From the NCBI GenBank assembly GCA_038496445.1, contig JALMLS010000196.1:62001-126000 (forward strand): a DNA stretch of 64,000 nt. Reading direction: 5' to 3'. The stretch is from Trichosphaerium sp. ATCC 40318. Lineage: Eukaryota; Discosea; Flabellinia; Trichosidae. The translations under genes and the position numbers were made by a program. Positions 62,091 through 64,000 of the stretch are shown in pieces. Position 1 is the first letter of the stretch. The number at the start of each line of letters is the position of its first letter. Under the pieces are notes generated by a model. It was not told the origin of the DNA. It made no database searches and saw only the letters and a program-made list of their open reading frames with translations.

Positions 62091-64000
62091 ATGGCGGGGT
62101 ATCCTCAAGGGAACTTTCCAGGGCAATTTTATCAAGGCAACGTGTCTAACTACAGTGGTGGGTCTCCACAGCCTAATTATGCTAATGCAGCGCTACCAAA
62201 TAATCGTACGCATTATTATAACTTGCTAATTTAACTCAAGCTTTTTTTGTAGAACAGTGGTTTGGTCCCCAAGGTACAGGTATGCCAAATGCGCAACCTT
62301 ACGCGAATGTAAGCCCCCAGCCAATGTACACACCTAACGCTGGTATGTTTGTTTTTCAAATAACCAATCTTTTTTTATTTTGAAGTTGAAGTACAATATT
62401 TTTTTCTGGTTGGTAGGGAAAAATACTGACGTGTTATTTTCAGCTGCCCAATTTAATGTATCTGTGGGAGGCGGTGTCCCAGCAATGAATCCAGTTAGTT
62501 GGCAGGGTGCAAATGTTCAACAAGTGTTGCCACGTGTGGCTAAGGTACGCAATATTTTAGTCTAACAATTGATTTAGCGAGTGGTCTTTTTTTATTATTA
62601 CACCACTCCCTTTGTTGCGTTATACTTACAGATTTTCTTGTACATAGCCCAAAATTGTTAAAAAAAAGAAACAAGAGGCGCCAGTGGTGAAAGCTATGCC
62701 AAATCCACTAGACAATCTCTTTGCTATAGCGTGCGTTACTCCAACTGAGATACACATTTGCTAATTATGTGTCTAATATAGTGCACCTACTCCGACACCA
62801 GTTCAGCCTGTAACAGCTACACCCAAGCCTGTGTTTATAATTGATGATCCTGGTACTAGTAACAGTACTATAGCGCCACAACCATCTACACTAGAACCAC
62901 AGGCTACCCAGTTTGCTGTGTCTGCACCGTATGATGATTTTATTTTTTTTGCTTTGTTAATTTGGCAATAGTGACATTGATGGATTAATTATGGAATCAC
63001 TGGATCTTAAAAAAACACGAAAAAGGACGATAGCTCCTCGTAAAAAGTCTGCAAGGCCAAAGCGACAAACAGCGTCCTCTGCTGTGGATTGGGGATCTAG
63101 AGGCGATACGGTTAGGAATATCTTTGCAGGCAAGTGGTTGTTGTAGATTTTGTTTTTTTTTAAACCTGGTTTGACACATTGCGCAATGTGTCAAAATAAT
63201 TTTTCTCATTTTTTTTTGCAGAGATTGATAGTCAAGAAGAACAAGCGCGAAAACAAAAAGAGCGTGAAGAAGCAGAAAGAAAGCAACAGGAGGAAATGGA
63301 GAAGCAGCTTGCCGCACAAGCATCGCAACAAACCACACCACCTGCTCAACAGCCGCCTGGGGATATGGGCCACCAATGGGCCGCATTTACTGGTCCGGGA
63401 CAGCAGGGTAACGTGGATGATATTGATCAAGCGTTTAATTCAGGTTGAATTACTACTCATCCGTATTCCAAAGTTAAAGGTGTTTGTAGCGAGAAGCAGC
63501 GATGTAGACTTCTCAGCGTTTGGATCACAAGGCCCAGGAGCAGCAGTGTTTGGATCCTCTAGTTCACTGGCCCCACTAGACGTGCAACCATCGTACGTTT
63601 TGTGTTGCCAGACTACAAGATCAAGCTAAATCTGGAAATCTAGGACGCATACCGCGGCGCCTCTATTTCCCTCAACCAGCGCTCCCCTTGCACCGATTAG
63701 CGCTCCCATTTTGGTATTTTAAAGAAAATTGTTGCTCAACCATTCTTGTTGACACTTCTTTTAGAATAATACCGTGGCTGCAACACCTGCAATAGGTTTG
63801 TTTAGAAGAATTTTTTAAGACTTTCCATCTTGTTTTAATGGTGTTTCTTAGGTTCAGTTGCTACTACTAACACACCAGCTAATTTTGGAGACTTTTCAGC
63901 GCCGCCAACGCAGAACACAGATTTTGGGAACTTTGGCGATTTTTCAACACCTAGTGCAAACACTGAGGCAAACTTTGCTGACTTTGGCGATTTTTCAACG
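62091..64000 (+). CDS. Endocytic/coat-adaptor-like protein with DFGDF motifs (3' end beyond window)
   Basis: Starts MAGYPQGNFPGQFYQGNVSN, a Gln/Asn/Pro/Gly-rich disordered chain. Exons add NPVSWQGANVQQVLPRVAK, 'KKQEAPVVKAMPNPLDNLF', then a basic stretch (KKTRKRTIAPRKKSARPKR) and a charged helix (QEEQARKQKEREEAERKQQEE). From about 63490 come repeated acidic Phe motifs (VDFSAFGSQG; FGDFS; 'NFADFGDFST'), the type that binds clathrin adaptor gamma-ear and alpha-ear domains in synergin/aftiphilin-like proteins. There is no folded domain in the visible part. At least seven short introns. The last codons are cut by the window edge. Confidence 0.6.
63171..63194. repeat. Perfect 24-bp palindrome inside an intron
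   Basis: The stretch TTGACACATTGC followed by its exact reverse complement GCAATGTGTCAA lies in an intron of the gene at 62091. Partial copies of the half-site (TTGACACATTG) occur near 9105 (minus strand, just before a 3' splice site) and near 44113. Confidence 0.85.

Overview
This window is nuclear DNA of a compact-genome microbial eukaryote. Nearly every gene is interrupted by short introns (mostly about 40-100 nt), and the gene set is eukaryotic: TTI1, APC3/CDC27, a P4-ATPase, RNase P p29, SEC12/PREB, NAA30 and a GABA-B-like receptor. The sequence is AT-rich by eye. I cannot name the lineage. A class C GPCR, SLC13 carrier, YwqK/MORN-type repeat proteins and a phage/giant-virus-like nuclease family fit an amoebozoan, rhizarian, stramenopile or early-diverging fungal relative about equally well.

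Layout. 1-331 is the start of an RCC1 gene (minus). 587-4592 is TTI1. 4833-5711 is an F-box-like/YwqK repeat gene with a decayed tail. 6206-9598 is APC3 (minus). 10053-12201 is the first of three large proteins built from tryptophan-rich repeats plus a PD-(D/E)XK-like nuclease. 12633-13289 is a small secreted protein, probably frameshifted. 14970-16564 is a protein with an HEPN-like motif and a coiled coil. 17209-22124 is a P4-ATPase (minus). 22462-24009 is a glycogen-binding domain spliced to a metallo-beta-lactamase (minus). 24111-24759 is a second YwqK gene. 24970 to about 26355 is the mitochondrial phosphate carrier. 26430-27312 is RNase P p29/POP4. 27427-28674 is an ELO-like elongase that overlaps the 3' end of SEC12 (28631-30692).

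Second half. 30916-33904 is a kelch protein with a PUL-like armadillo tail. 34223-36106 is a large near-perfect inverted repeat carrying twin divergent genes. 36226-36884 is an F-box protein. 37825-41365 is a GABA-B-like receptor. 42180-42967 is a maltose O-acetyltransferase-like enzyme. 43004-43547 is a basic/Tyr-Gly-Ser-rich protein. 43928-44664 is NAA30. 44786-47998 is an NT-C2 plus DIL protein. 48270-49229 is an acyl-protein-thioesterase-like hydrolase. 49340 to about 51230 is the second tryptophan-repeat gene, which has lost its nuclease. 51515-53861 is a C2-domain CAMK kinase. 53920-55096 is an unknown nuclear-type protein. 55559-57793 is the third, full tryptophan-repeat nuclease. 57937-60340 is an SLC13 carrier. 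60382-61609 is a basic protein with paired CxxC motifs. From 62091 runs an endocytic-adaptor-like protein with DFGDF motifs, cut by the window end.

The strongest unexplained signals are: the three-copy tryptophan-repeat/nuclease family with matching intron positions; the inverted-repeat twin-gene element; a marked excess of CACGTG(A), often inside introns near the 3' splice site; a preference for GTAC(G) 5' splice sites; several unusual domain fusions; and a perfect 24-bp palindrome inside an intron. Exon boundaries were inferred by eye from frame, GT..AG sites and family motifs, so individual splice sites carry uncertainty. I saw no tRNA, rRNA or CRISPR array.
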